This document shows positions 9,051-17,695 of a DNA stretch of 64,000 nucleotides, in pieces. The stretch is from contig JANRKQ010000018.1 in NCBI GenBank assembly GCA_033763395.1, positions 1-64,000 of the forward strand, given 5' to 3'. The DNA is from Xiheimicrobium sp033763395 (GTDB taxonomy: Bacteria; Myxococcota; Myxococcia; Myxococcales; Myxococcaceae). Every line of letters begins with the position of its first letter. Position 1 is the stretch's first letter. The position numbers were made by a program, and so were the translations under genes. Under the pieces are notes generated by a model. It saw only the letters and a program-made list of their open reading frames with translations. It searched no databases and had not been told where the DNA came from.

Positions 9051-10379
9051 ATGTCCCTCTCCCTCGCCCTCCCCCACGGCGGCCCCCGCCTGGTCGCCAA
9101 CGCCCGCGTCGACGCCGTGCCGGGAGCGGCCGAGGTCGAGACCGACGGGTCGAAGCTGCTCAACGCCTCGACCGATGACGTGCTGGGGCTGGCGACCGAT
9201 ACCCGGGTGAAAGAGGCCGCCGCGGCCGCCATTCGTCGCTTCGGCCTCGAGGTGACGCGCTCGTCCACCCTCGTGTCCCAGCTCGAGAGCCGGCTCGCCG
9301 CCAGGCTCAAGGCCGACGCCGCGGCGCTCGTCGACTCCTTCTCGACCGCCCTGCGCGCCCTCGAGCAGGCCGAGGCCACCCGTCTCGTCGACGCCCGCCT
9401 CACCCGCCGCACCGGCCTGTCGGGCCTCACGTTCTCGTCGCCCGAGCACCTCGCTCAACGCCTCGCGGCGACCCACGGCGAGCGCGTCGTGCTGATCGAC
9501 GGCGTGCGCCCCCACGAGGGCGATCTGGCGCCGCTGCCCCGCCTCCTCGAGCTCGCCCAGAAGGCCCACGCGCCCACCGTCGTCTTCGATGCGCTCGGGC
9601 CCGGCCCCCTCGGCGAAACCGGCATGGGCGTGCTCGAACACTTCGAGCTGTCCGGCCAGGCGGATCTGTCGGTCAGCACCCTCGGCGGAGGCGCCGTCGT
9701 GATCGCTGGCGTGCGCGCCGTCGTCGAAGCCTTCGTGCCGTTCTTCGCCGCCCGCGTCAGCGCCGGCGCCACCGCGGGCCTCACCAGGCGCCTCGAGCTG
9801 ATGGAGCTCGAAGCCCACCGCCGCGCGCGCGCCCTCGAGCTCGCCCAGGCTACCCTCGAGGCCTTGCGCGCCCGCGCCTTCGACACCGGCCCCTCGGTGT
9901 CCCCCATCATTCCGGTGTGGATGGGAGACGAGGGCCTCACCGATCTCTGGCTCCGGCAGCTCGCCGAGTCGGGGGTCTTCGCGCGCGGCGTGCTCGACGG
10001 CCCCCGCTCACGCCTCGTGTTCAGCGTGCCCGCCACGTGGACCGACGCCCAGCTCGGCCTCTTCGTCGACGCCCTCGACAAGATCGCACGTCGGCTCGGT
10101 GCGCCACCGCCCCTCGACCCCGAGGCCCCCCGCGCCGTCACCGTCGCGCGGCCCGGCAGCTTCGCCACGGCGACGCCGTGTCACCCGCGGTGGCTCCCCG
10201 TCGCCGAGAGCGCCAACCCACCCGTCCTCAATGACGGCCGCTCGGTGCGCGAGCGGCTCTTCGACACCGTCGAGACGCTCACCTGGCGCATCGCCAGCGG
10301 CCAATCGGGCCAGCTCAGACGCCTGCCAGGAGCCCGCACGCTGCGCGCCCTCGTCGACCGCGCCCGTGACAAACGCTGA
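9051..10379 (+). CDS. Degenerate AONS/KBL-family PLP-fold protein
   Basis: 442 residues from ATG 9051. The N-terminal third matches 8-amino-7-oxononanoate synthase / 2-amino-3-ketobutyrate ligase enzymes: STDDVLGLATDTRVKEAA corresponds to the family's SNDYLGL motif, and the STLVSQLESRLAARL segment follows. The cofactor residues are altered. The usual DEAHG segment reads FDALG (Asp180 shifted, His lost), and the Schiff-base Lys of GTLGKALG is Gly213 in STLGGGA. PLP-linked catalysis by the normal route is therefore unlikely; a regulatory or structural role is possible. It is monocistronic, divergent from rplC and convergent with the MlaC-like gene (40 bp). Confidence 0.75.
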   Translation: MSLSLALPHGGPRLVANARVDAVPGAAEVETDGSKLLNASTDDVLGLATDTRVKEAAAAAIRRFGLEVTRSSTLVSQLESRLAARLKADAAALVDSFSTALRALEQAEATRLVDARLTRRTGLSGLTFSSPEHLAQRLAATHGERVVLIDGVRPHEGDLAPLPRLLELAQKAHAPTVVFDALGPGPLGETGMGVLEHFELSGQADLSVSTLGGGAVVIAGVRAVVEAFVPFFAARVSAGATAGLTRRLELMELEAHRRARALELAQATLEALRARAFDTGPSVSPIIPVWMGDEGLTDLWLRQLAESGVFARGVLDGPRSRLVFSVPATWTDAQLGLFVDALDKIARRLGAPPPLDPEAPRAVTVARPGSFATATPCHPRWLPVAESANPPVLNDGRSVRERLFDTVETLTWRIASGQSGQLRRLPGARTLRALVDRARDKR

Positions 10380-10418
10380 CGAACGCGCGGGGCTGATCCA
10401 CCGCCACGCTCTCCAGCT

Positions 10419-11021
10419 TCACTTCGCTGCCGAGCCCGGGCCACCAGCCTCGCCCGCCGGCGCCTTCTCGAGCTGCTCCCGCTTCGACTTGAGCGACGCC
10501 AACAGGCCATCGAAGCCCTTGTTCGCGATCATCTTGCGGAACTGATCGGCATACGTGCTCACCAGCGACACGTCATCGGTCACCACGTCGTAGATCCGCC
10601 ACGCCGCCTTCGCGTCGGCCCGGTACAGCTTGTAGGTGACTGGGAACCGATCGGCCTTCATCACGAGCGTCGACTTCACCGTCGCCTCGTTGCCCTGGAT
10701 CTCTTCGCTTCTGAACTCGAACGTCGCGCCGTTCTTCGAGTCGCCCAGCGCCTTCTGTGCGTAGCTCGCGCGCAGCAGCCCCTTCATGGTGGCCGAGAAC
10801 TCCTCCTGCTTCTTCTTGTCGAGCTTGTCCCACTCCTTCTTGCCCAGCGCGCGCCGGGCCAGCTCGACGAAGTCGATGTAGCCGTCGGCGGTCGTGGCCA
10901 GCTTCTCGATGGTCGCGTCCTTCGCGAGCACCTTCTGCACGTCGGCGTCGGCCAGCTTGACGAGGGCCAGCGGGCCGGGGGCGGCGGTGATGACGGCAGC
11001 AGCGAGCGCGGTCACGAACAC
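10419..11021 (-). CDS. MlaC/Ttg2D-family phospholipid-binding protein
   Basis: About 200 residues. An AAGGAG ribosome site directly abuts ATG 11027 but lies six bases before GTG 11021, so GTG 11021 is preferred. A short signal peptide is followed by the MlaC fold: helices with FVELARRALGKKEWDKL and FSATMKGLLRASYAQKAL, then strands FRSEEIQGNEATVKSTLV and RIYDVVTDDVSLVSTYADQFRKM, which match the family. MlaC shuttles phospholipids across the periplasm between outer and inner membranes. The usual MlaFED transporter genes are not adjacent; the gene instead follows a TolC-like gene by about 90 bp. Confidence 0.88.
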   Translation of the reverse strand: MFVTALAAAVITAAPGPLALVKLADADVQKVLAKDATIEKLATTADGYIDFVELARRALGKKEWDKLDKKKQEEFSATMKGLLRASYAQKALGDSKNGATFEFRSEEIQGNEATVKSTLVMKADRFPVTYKLYRADAKAAWRIYDVVTDDVSLVSTYADQFRKMIANKGFDGLLASLKSKREQLEKAPAGEAGGPGSAAK

Positions 11022-11118
11022 GGGCATCTCCTTGGAGCGCAGCGACGACGAGCGTCTACACGCGTTCGACTCGGCGCGGGAGGTGGGATTCACGGCACCG
11101 TCTCCCCGGCCGGACAGC

Positions 11119-12528
11119 TCACTTCGGCGGGCTGGTGACGGCCGAGGGCGGCGGGAGCGGTGAGACGTCGTACGGCACCTGCAACAAGACGGGCTGGCCG
11201 ACGGCGCGAGAGAGCGCCTTGAGCGCCACCTGCACGTCGTGCTGGGCCTGGGCCCGCTGCGCCGAAGCGCTCGCCAGCGCGGTGAAGGACTCGACGAGAT
11301 CGCGCGTGTCACCGGTGCCGAGATCGAACGCCGCGAAGGCCGCCGTCGCCCAGCGCCGCGCCGACTTTTCGGCCAGCGTCTGTCGCTCGAACCGCACCTG
11401 CGCCGCCGACACCTCACCCCACGCCTTCTCGAGCTCGAGCCGCACGCCGGCGCGAATGAGGTCGCGCTGCGCCCGCATCTTGTCGAGCTCGGCCCGGGCC
11501 CCGTCGAGGAGCGCGCTCTTCTGCGGGAAGTCCCACGTGTACCGGGACACCAGGGCGAGGCCGGCCGACAGATCGTTGTAGGGATCGTACGCGAAGGGGG
11601 AACGCTGCCGGGTCGCGCTCGTCGTCCACACCCAGCGCGCGAAGCCGGCGATGCCGAAGTCGGGGTAGTACATGCGCTCGCGCAGCTTCACTTCCTGCTC
11701 ACGCGCGGCCACGCCAGCCTCGACGGCGCGCAGCTCCGGGCGGTGGGCGAGAGCCTGCTCGAGGAGCGCGTCGACCGGGTCGAGGCCGCCGCGCGGCTCT
11801 GGCAGCGCTTCGGTCGCGACCTCGAGCGGCTCGGTCGGGGGGTGGGCGATGAGGAGGCGGATCGCCGCGAGCGCGAACGACTCTCCCTGGCGGGCGGCGG
11901 CGCGCTGCACCTCGGCCTGCTGCCGGTAGAAGTCGAGCTTGTAGACGTCCATCTGGGTGACCTGCTCGCTGTCGAGCGACCGGAGCCGCTCGAGCGTCGC
12001 CTTCGCCTCGTCGAGGCGCTTGACGGTCTCGTCGATGACGCCCACGCCGGCGCGCGCGAGCGAGAGGCCCCAGAAGGCCTGCGACACCTGCAGCTCGGCT
12101 TCGTCGGCGGCGCGCACGGCGAGCGCCTCTCCGGCTTGCACGCCCTTCGCCCCGGCGGCCTCGAGCGCGTCGAGCTTGCCGAAGGTGTAGATCGGCAGCA
12201 CGGCCTCGGCCCCGGCGCGGAACTGAACGCCCACCTGGCCGAAGTCGAGGTCGTACATGAGGGAGGCAGCCGTGCGGGGCGGGCCTCCCAGCCCATCGTT
12301 GCGCGCCTCGGGCGTGGGCCCGGCGACGGCCACGTACGATTCGACGCGGGGGAACCACGCCCACCGCGCCTCGTCGTACTTCGCCCGGAACCACGCCAGC
12401 TGCGCCTGGCTCTCTCTGACGCGCGCGTCGTTCTTGCGGGCGCGCTCGACCAGCTCGGGCAGCGTCAACGGCGCGCCCACCGCATGCCCCGCGGTCACCA
12501 CCAGGAGGAGGAACACAGACGTTCGCAC
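11119..12528 (-). CDS. TolC-family outer-membrane channel protein
   Basis: 469 residues from GTG 12528; a GTG at 12516 is an alternative and no in-frame ATG lies nearby. A signal peptide (VFLLLVVTAGHAVGA) precedes LTLPELVERARKNDARVRESQAQL, the standard start of the TolC/outer-membrane efflux repeat. Two long coiled-coil halves each carry barrel strands (RYTWDFPQKSALLDGARAEL in the second). TolC proteins are trimeric channels for type I secretion or drug efflux. No inner-membrane pump is encoded here. The downstream MlaC-like gene, in the same direction, suggests a link to envelope lipid handling rather than drug export; this is inference. Confidence 0.88.
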   Translation of the reverse strand: MRTSVFLLLVVTAGHAVGAPLTLPELVERARKNDARVRESQAQLAWFRAKYDEARWAWFPRVESYVAVAGPTPEARNDGLGGPPRTAASLMYDLDFGQVGVQFRAGAEAVLPIYTFGKLDALEAAGAKGVQAGEALAVRAADEAELQVSQAFWGLSLARAGVGVIDETVKRLDEAKATLERLRSLDSEQVTQMDVYKLDFYRQQAEVQRAAARQGESFALAAIRLLIAHPPTEPLEVATEALPEPRGGLDPVDALLEQALAHRPELRAVEAGVAAREQEVKLRERMYYPDFGIAGFARWVWTTSATRQRSPFAYDPYNDLSAGLALVSRYTWDFPQKSALLDGARAELDKMRAQRDLIRAGVRLELEKAWGEVSAAQVRFERQTLAEKSARRWATAAFAAFDLGTGDTRDLVESFTALASASAQRAQAQHDVQVALKALSRAVGQPVLLQVPYDVSPLPPPSAVTSPPK

Positions 12529-12633
12529 GGGCGTCGGGCACCTAGCACACCGCCCTCGTGATTCGATCTCTGTCGCCGCCGGGCCCCGAGTCCGTGAATG
12601 GAAGGGTGCGTCTGGGTGTCCCCGCTGGCTGCT

Positions 12634-13248
12634 ATGGTGAAGAACATGCGCTCCGCGTCCCTCGTCGTGCTCCTCGTGGTGCCCCTGCAGGCGCTGGCGC
12701 AGGACAAGCCGCCCGAGAAAAAAGAGGCGCCGAAGCTGAAGGGGTCGGTCAAGCAGAGCGCGCCGAAGATCGATCTCGGCCTGCCGGCGTTCGGCTCGAT
12801 CCCCAAAGGTGACGAGGTGAAGCGGGTCGACGAGAAGCCCGCGCAAGACGGGCCGACGGTGACGTCGGGCCAGGCCACCTACACGATCGTGAGCGTGCAG
12901 CACGGCAAGGGCTTCATCCGCTCGCCGACGGGCTCGAAGCCGAGCGCGCCGTTTCCGTCGGTCACCGCCGCGGGCGCGCCGCTGACGACCGAGAAGTTCT
13001 CGAGCGTGGTGCGGGTGAAGGCGCCGGACAAGAAGTCGACCTCGATCGAGGTGATGGTGCTCGACCCCCGCGGCGACACGGTGATGGATGCGTCAGGCAC
13101 GCTGACGTTCAAGAGCGACGAGACGGACTGGACCGTCGACTGGGAGCCCACCGGCATCCGGACGGCGGGCGACTTCCAGGTGCTGGTGCGAATCGGTGGC
13201 AACCCGCTGGGCACCTTCCCGCTGAAGATCGACGCGAAGAAACCCTGA
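12634..13248 (+). CDS. Exported protein of unknown function
   Basis: 204 residues from ATG 12634; ATG 12646 would also leave a signal peptide. The leader MVKNMRSASLVVLLVVPLQA ends near ALAQ, followed by a Lys/Pro-rich linker and a C-terminal half rich in beta strands (TYTIVSVQHG, FSSVVRVKAPDKKSTSIEVMV, DWTVDWEPTGIRTAGDFQVLV). This looks like a single Ig-like or C2-like beta-sandwich. No family recognised. It is divergent from the TolC gene and followed 64 bp later by the aldolase gene. Confidence 0.75.
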   Translation: MVKNMRSASLVVLLVVPLQALAQDKPPEKKEAPKLKGSVKQSAPKIDLGLPAFGSIPKGDEVKRVDEKPAQDGPTVTSGQATYTIVSVQHGKGFIRSPTGSKPSAPFPSVTAAGAPLTTEKFSSVVRVKAPDKKSTSIEVMVLDPRGDTVMDASGTLTFKSDETDWTVDWEPTGIRTAGDFQVLVRIGGNPLGTFPLKIDAKKP

Positions 13249-13311
13249 CGACATTGCGCGGCGCAAAGGCTAAGGGGGCGCGGTCCTTTCCACCTCTGGA
13301 GACCGCTCCTC

Positions 13312-14229
13312 ATGGCCTTTACCGATCGGGTCAAGCAGATCCTCTCGTGGTACCCCTCTGACACGCCGGGCGTCCTCACCAACCTCGCCCGCCTGATGAA
13401 CACGGGCACGCTCACCGGCACCGGGAACATGGTGATCCTCCCGGTCGACCAGGGCTTCGAGCACGGGCCGGCGCGGAGCTTTCAGCCGAACCCGGCCGGC
13501 TACGATCCCGACTACCACGCGCAGCTGGCCATCGACTCGGGCTGCAACGCGTACGCGGCGCCGCTGGGCTTCCTCGAGGCGGTCGCGGGCAGGCTCAAGG
13601 GCGAGATTCCGCTCATCCTCAAGCTGAACAACTCGGACTCGCTCTCGAAGATCGAGCACCCCTGCTCGGCGCTCACGGGCACCGTCAAGGACGCGGTGCG
13701 GCTGGGCTGCGTGGCGATCGGCTACACGATCTACCCGGGCTCCGGCGCACGCAACCAGCAGTACCAGGATCTGCGCGATCTCATCCTCGAGGCGAAGGAC
13801 GCGGGCCTGCCGACGGTGCTGTGGGCCTACCCGCGCGGCAACATGTCGAAGGACGGCGAGACGGCGGTTGACGTCGTGGCCTACGCGGCGCAGATCTCGG
13901 CGCAGCTGGGCGCGCACGTCATCAAGGTGAAGCCGCCGAAGGACTTCGTCGAGCAGGCCGAAGCGAAGAAGGTCTTCGAGAAGTACGCGATTCCGACGAA
14001 GACGATGGCCGACCGGGTGCGCCACGTGGTGCAGAGCGCGTTCAACGGCAAGCGCATCGTCATCTTCTCGGGCGGCGAGTCGAAGGACACGCCGGCGCTG
14101 CTCGAAGAGATCCGCGGCATCCGCGACGGTGGCGGCTTCGGCTCGATCATGGGCCGCAACGCCTTCCAGCGGCCCCGGGCCGAGTCGCTCGCCCTGCTGA
14201 AGGACGTGATGACGATCTTCAAGAGCTGA
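13312..14229 (+). CDS. fbaB: Class I fructose-bisphosphate aldolase
   Basis: 305 residues from ATG 13312. It belongs to the DhnA/FbaB-type class I aldolases, which cleave fructose 1,6-bisphosphate through a Schiff base rather than a metal. Key segments are MVILPVDQGFEHGP near the N-terminus, the Schiff-base Lys in GAHVIKVKPP, and the phosphate-binding segments IFSGGESKD and GGGFGSIMGRNAFQRP. It is a glycolysis and gluconeogenesis enzyme in the cytosol. The 50 bp to the next gene leaves possible co-transcription with the FKBP genes, though nothing links them functionally. Confidence 0.95.
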   Translation: MAFTDRVKQILSWYPSDTPGVLTNLARLMNTGTLTGTGNMVILPVDQGFEHGPARSFQPNPAGYDPDYHAQLAIDSGCNAYAAPLGFLEAVAGRLKGEIPLILKLNNSDSLSKIEHPCSALTGTVKDAVRLGCVAIGYTIYPGSGARNQQYQDLRDLILEAKDAGLPTVLWAYPRGNMSKDGETAVDVVAYAAQISAQLGAHVIKVKPPKDFVEQAEAKKVFEKYAIPTKTMADRVRHVVQSAFNGKRIVIFSGGESKDTPALLEEIRGIRDGGGFGSIMGRNAFQRPRAESLALLKDVMTIFKS

Positions 14230-14279
14230 CCTGCCCCGGCCTCCCAACTCCCCCAAGCCCCCCCCGAAAAGGACCGTCC

Positions 14280-15071
14280 GTGTACAAACTCACCCTCCTC
14301 TGCCTGGCGCTGTCCGGCGTGGCGCTGGCGCAGAAGCCGGCTCCCGCCGCGGCGCCCAAGCCCCCTGCGATGCCGACCGGCGACGAGCTGAACAAGACGC
14401 TCTACGCCCTCGGCGTGCTGATCGCGAAGAACACCCCCGTCGGCATGACCGCGATGGACGACGAGCAGCTCGCCGAGCTCAAGAAGGGGCTCTTCGACGC
14501 CGCCATGAAGAAGGAGCTCGCCGTCAACGCGCAGGAGTTCGACGCGAAGGTCGGCCAGTTCCTCAAGGCCCGGCAAGACGTGTTCAACGTGAAGCAGAAG
14601 GAGCTCGCGGTGAAGGAGCGCGCGAAGGGCGCCGAGTACGCGAACAAGATGGCCTCTGAGAAGGGCGCGCAGAAGCTCCCCTCTGGCCTCGTCTTCATCG
14701 AGACCCAGGCCGGCGCGGGCGACCAGCCCACGTCGATGGACACGGTGAAGGTCCACTACAAGGGCACGCTGATGGACGGCACCGAGTTCGACAGCTCGTT
14801 CAAGCGCAACCAGCCGGCCGAGTTCCCGCTCGGTGGCGTGATCCCCTGCTGGACCGAGGGCGTGCAGAAGATGAAGGTCGGCGGCAAGGCGAAGCTCGTG
14901 TGCCCGCCCGACATCGCGTACGGCGACGCGCCGCAGCCGACGATTCCGGCCGGCTCGACGCTCACCTTCGAGGTCGAGCTGCTCGAGGTGAAGAAGGGCG
15001 CCGCCCCGCCGCCGGGCATGCCGATGCCGCAGATGCCGTCGAACCCCGGTGATCAGGGAGGTGTGAAGTGA
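14280..15071 (+). CDS. Exported FKBP-type peptidyl-prolyl isomerase
   Basis: 263 residues from GTG 14280. A signal peptide (VYKLTLLCLALSGVALAQ) leads to an FKBP_N-like helical dimerisation domain (about 35-130) and the FKBP catalytic domain (about 145-245), with VKVHYKGTLMDGTEFDSS, FPLGGVIPCWTEGVQKMKVGGKAKL and PPDIAYGD. Such proteins (FkpA/Mip class) catalyse proline isomerisation during periplasmic folding. A Pro/Met-rich tail follows. The stop overlaps the next start (GTGA), coupling it to a paralogous lipoprotein. Confidence 0.93.
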   Translation: MYKLTLLCLALSGVALAQKPAPAAAPKPPAMPTGDELNKTLYALGVLIAKNTPVGMTAMDDEQLAELKKGLFDAAMKKELAVNAQEFDAKVGQFLKARQDVFNVKQKELAVKERAKGAEYANKMASEKGAQKLPSGLVFIETQAGAGDQPTSMDTVKVHYKGTLMDGTEFDSSFKRNQPAEFPLGGVIPCWTEGVQKMKVGGKAKLVCPPDIAYGDAPQPTIPAGSTLTFEVELLEVKKGAAPPPGMPMPQMPSNPGDQGGVK

Positions 15072-15859
15072 AGCGCTCCAACCGTCTCGTGGGCGCGCTC
15101 GCCGCCGCCTCGCTCGCGTTCCTCGGCTGCCCCAGCGACAAGAAGGAGACCGGCTCGGGCGGGACGCCGACCGCGAACACCACCGCGCCCTCGCTCCCGC
15201 CGCCGGGCGTCCCCAACGCCGAGCCCCCCAAGCCGCCCGAGCCTCCGCCGCTCACCCCGGAAGACACGAAGAAGGTCGCCTATGTGCTGGGCACCTTCGT
15301 CGCGACCCGCACCCCGCTGGCGAGCGCCGAGCTGTCCGAGGCCGAGCTGGGCGAGGTGATGAAGGGCATCGCCGACGCCACCCAGGGCAAGGAGCTCGCC
15401 GTGAAGCTCGACGAGTACGGCCCGAAGGTCGATCAGTTCCTCCAGGCGAAGGCCGCGGTGCGGGCCGAGAAGCAGAAGGAGCTCTCGAAGAAAGAGACCG
15501 AGAAGTTCGCGAAGGAGAAGGGCGCCAGGCGCACCGCCTCGGGCCTCATCTACATCGAGCAGACCGCCGGCAAGGGCGCGATGCCCAAGCCCGAGCAGAC
15601 GGTGAAGGTGCACTACAAGGGCACCCTGCTCGACGGGAAGGAGTTCGACTCGTCGTACTCGCGCAACCAGCCGGCCGAGTTCCCGCTCAACGGCGTGATC
15701 AAGTGCTGGACCGAAGGCGTGGGCATGATGAAGGTGGGCGGCAAGTCGAAGCTCGTGTGCCCGCCTGACATCGCCTACGGCGAGCGCGGCCGCCCCGGCA
15801 TTCCGCCCAACGCGGTGCTGGTGTTCGAGGTCGAGCTGCTCGAGATCAAGGGCACCTGA
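15068..15859 (+). CDS. FKBP-type peptidyl-prolyl isomerase lipoprotein
   Basis: 263 residues from GTG 15068, overlapping the previous stop by four bases. It has a lipoprotein signal with lipobox AFLGC, a Pro-rich linker to about residue 60, an FKBP_N-like helical region with Lys/Glu-rich coils (residues 65-155), and an FKBP domain with KVHYKGTLLDGKEFDSSYSRNQ, FPLNGVIKCWTEGVGMMKVGG and PPDIAYGERG. It is clearly a tandem duplicate of the upstream gene, but membrane-anchored, giving a soluble and a tethered folding factor from one transcript. Confidence 0.93.
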   Translation: MKRSNRLVGALAAASLAFLGCPSDKKETGSGGTPTANTTAPSLPPPGVPNAEPPKPPEPPPLTPEDTKKVAYVLGTFVATRTPLASAELSEAELGEVMKGIADATQGKELAVKLDEYGPKVDQFLQAKAAVRAEKQKELSKKETEKFAKEKGARRTASGLIYIEQTAGKGAMPKPEQTVKVHYKGTLLDGKEFDSSYSRNQPAEFPLNGVIKCWTEGVGMMKVGGKSKLVCPPDIAYGERGRPGIPPNAVLVFEVELLEIKGT

Positions 15860-15885
15860 AGCGTCTCGCCCTGGTGACGAGTCGG

Positions 15886-15926
15886 CGGGCGCCCCTGGAG
15901 CGATCCATGGGCGCCCGTCATCGTTT
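15886..15926 (+). terminator. Hairpin terminator after the FKBP pair
   Basis: A nine-base perfect inverted repeat (CGGGCGCCC at 15886-15894, GGGCGCCCG at 15909-15917) with a 14-base loop is followed by a weakly T-rich tail (TCATCGTTT). It lies 27 bp after the second FKBP stop and fits an intrinsic terminator. Confidence 0.6.
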
Positions 15927-15979
15927 GGGCCGACGGTGGGGTGGCGGCGGGCCGGGCCGGGCGTCATGCTGGGGGCCTC

Positions 15980-16432
15980 GTGATCGCCCCCCTGTCGCTG
16001 TCCGTGCTGTACCGCCAGCGAATGCTCCTGGGCGCGGGGTTCCTCGAGAAGTACCCCCACCCCTGGCTCATCTGGGAGAGCGGCCCGGGACGGCCCAGCG
16101 AAGGCCCGGCGCCCGACGTGCTCGAGACCCGCACACCGCGGCAGGCAGGCCCCGCCCGAACGCCCTCGCACGAGCCCATCGCCTTTCCGCTCGCCGGCGC
16201 GCGGCCACTGCGGGTGGGACGCGCCACCTCGAACGATCTCGTCGTCGACGACGTCACCGTCTCGCGCGAGCTCGGGCGGCTCCGGTGCGAGGGTGACAAG
16301 TGGTTCTTCGATCGGGTGTCTCCGCCGGTGACGATCCCGCTGTCGAGTGGGCTGGCGCTGAGCCACGGCGAGGTGTGGTTCACCTTCTTGTCGGCGGCAG
16401 ACCTGCTCGCGCGGCTCGAGGCCATACCCTGA
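15980..16432 (+). CDS. FHA-domain protein
   Basis: About 150 residues from GTG 15980. The N-terminal half is poorly conserved. The C-terminal half is an FHA phosphothreonine-recognition fold: LRVGRATSNDLVVDDVTVSRELGRL matches the family core G-R-x(3)-N-D-L-x(6)-V-S-R. The family usually has His two residues after SR (SRxH), but Leu replaces it here. The Ser/Thr kinase gene 350 bp downstream, on the other strand, is a plausible signalling partner but is not co-transcribed. Confidence 0.72.
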   Translation: MIAPLSLSVLYRQRMLLGAGFLEKYPHPWLIWESGPGRPSEGPAPDVLETRTPRQAGPARTPSHEPIAFPLAGARPLRVGRATSNDLVVDDVTVSRELGRLRCEGDKWFFDRVSPPVTIPLSSGLALSHGEVWFTFLSAADLLARLEAIP

Positions 16433-16783
16433 GGGCCATGGATCGCTGCTCACCCCGCCAGACATCAGTGCCGCCCGGCGCACGCGGCGGCCTTGCAGGC
16501 TCGATCGCCACACCGACCGTCAGTTTCGAAATCCGGCCAGGCGCAAGAGAAGCAGGGCAGGCCTTTCGACCTGCCCTGCTTCAGGGCTCCGCGGCAGGGG
16601 GGCTGACCGCGGCACCCCGGAGCGACGCGTAGCGCAGGTGACGCCGTGCCGTCGCCGCAACAATCTGAGCGCGTCCAACCGGCCGATACGCTTCGAGGCT
16701 TTCGGTGCCGTCAGTGGCGTTCGTCACTCCAGTCGTCATCAGGAGCTGCCCACTGTCAGCTGTCACGCGTCTCAGGTTGGCGC
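16433..16783. other. Intergenic region, no gene recognised
   Basis: This stretch lies between the convergent FHA and kinase genes. Short open frames exist on both strands but show no recognisable family, signal or ribosome site. The only clear element is the hairpin at 16551-16580. Confidence 0.6.
16551..16580. terminator. Strong hairpin between convergent genes
   Basis: An 11-base perfect inverted repeat (AGCAGGGCAGG / CCTGCCCTGCT) with an eight-base loop. On the minus strand it is followed by TCTCTT, on the plus strand by TTCAGGG. It sits about 120 bp after the FHA stop and 200 bp after the kinase stop and could end transcription from either side. Confidence 0.55.
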
Positions 16784-17695
16784 TCAATCCGTCGTGCCGA
16801 ACAGCCCGCGCACCACCGCCGAGATCGCCAGCGGCGTGCCCACCCGCTCGTCGTAGAGCGGCATCAGGGCCTGGGCGAACGAAGCGGCCGAGGGGTAGCG
16901 CAGCTCGGGCTCGGCGTCGAACGCGCGCGCCAACAGGCCATCGATCACTGACGGCACGTCGGGCCGCAGCTGCTGCACGGGCACGTACCGCGAGTGCCGA
17001 ATCGCGTCGAAGACCTCGTCGGGCGTCTTGCCCTGGAAGGGCCGCTGCAAGGTGATGAGCTCGTAGAGCGTCACGCCGACCGCCCAGAGATCGACCTGCG
17101 GCGTGAGGTGCCCTTCGAGGGCTTCCGGCGAGAGGTAGTACGGCTTGCCCATCACCTGATCAGGCCCGCCCTCGATGAGCGAGCGCGCGACGCCGAAGTC
17201 TCCGAGCTTGAGCTCACCGGTGCGCGAGACGAAGAAGTTCGACGGCGACACGTCGCAGTGGATGATGCCGAGCGGCTGGCCCGAGGGATCGGTCGCGTGG
17301 TGGGCGTACTCGAGCGCGTCGAGCAGGGCCTTCGTCAGGTACACCGCGAAGTCGACCGGCCAGAACACCTTCTTCTGGCGGCAGCGCTTGATGATCTGCC
17401 CGACATCGCGGCCGTCGATGAAGTCCATCACCATGTAGATCGACGTGCCCTCGCGCCCCACGTCGACGACCTCGACGATGTTCGCGTGATGGAGGTGCCG
17501 TGACAGCTCGGCCTCGGCCGAGAAGAGCTTCACCGCGTCGGCGTCAGCCTCGAGCGTGGGCAACAGCCGCTTGAGGGCGTACTCCTTGCCCGTGAAGGCG
17601 CCCTCGAGGCCACGCACCCGGAACACCTCGGCCATGCCGCCCTTGCCTGCCGGGCGCAGCACCTCCCAGGGCCCGATGCGGGCGGGAATCGTCAC
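16784..17695 (-). CDS. Serine/threonine protein kinase
   Basis: 303 residues from GTG 17695, which overlaps the upstream stop as GTGA. It is almost only a kinase domain: Gly-rich loop GKGGMAEVF (18-26), ATP Lys42 in EYALKRL, catalytic loop HCDVSPSN with Asp148, DFG at 166-168, and APE-like SPEAL. The Arg of HRD is Cys (non-RD), so activation need not depend on loop phosphorylation. No transmembrane segment follows the domain, so it is probably cytosolic. HxDVSPxN is typical of myxobacterial PknB-like kinases. It is translationally coupled to a secreted TPR protein. Confidence 0.93.
   Translation of the reverse strand: MTIPARIGPWEVLRPAGKGGMAEVFRVRGLEGAFTGKEYALKRLLPTLEADADAVKLFSAEAELSRHLHHANIVEVVDVGREGTSIYMVMDFIDGRDVGQIIKRCRQKKVFWPVDFAVYLTKALLDALEYAHHATDPSGQPLGIIHCDVSPSNFFVSRTGELKLGDFGVARSLIEGGPDQVMGKPYYLSPEALEGHLTPQVDLWAVGVTLYELITLQRPFQGKTPDEVFDAIRHSRYVPVQQLRPDVPSVIDGLLARAFDAEPELRYPSAASFAQALMPLYDERVGTPLAISAVVRGLFGTTD

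Noticed and set aside
11239..12561. Plus-strand open frame opposite the TolC-like gene
   Set aside because: Arg/Leu/Glu-rich shadow; the minus-strand product has TolC repeats.
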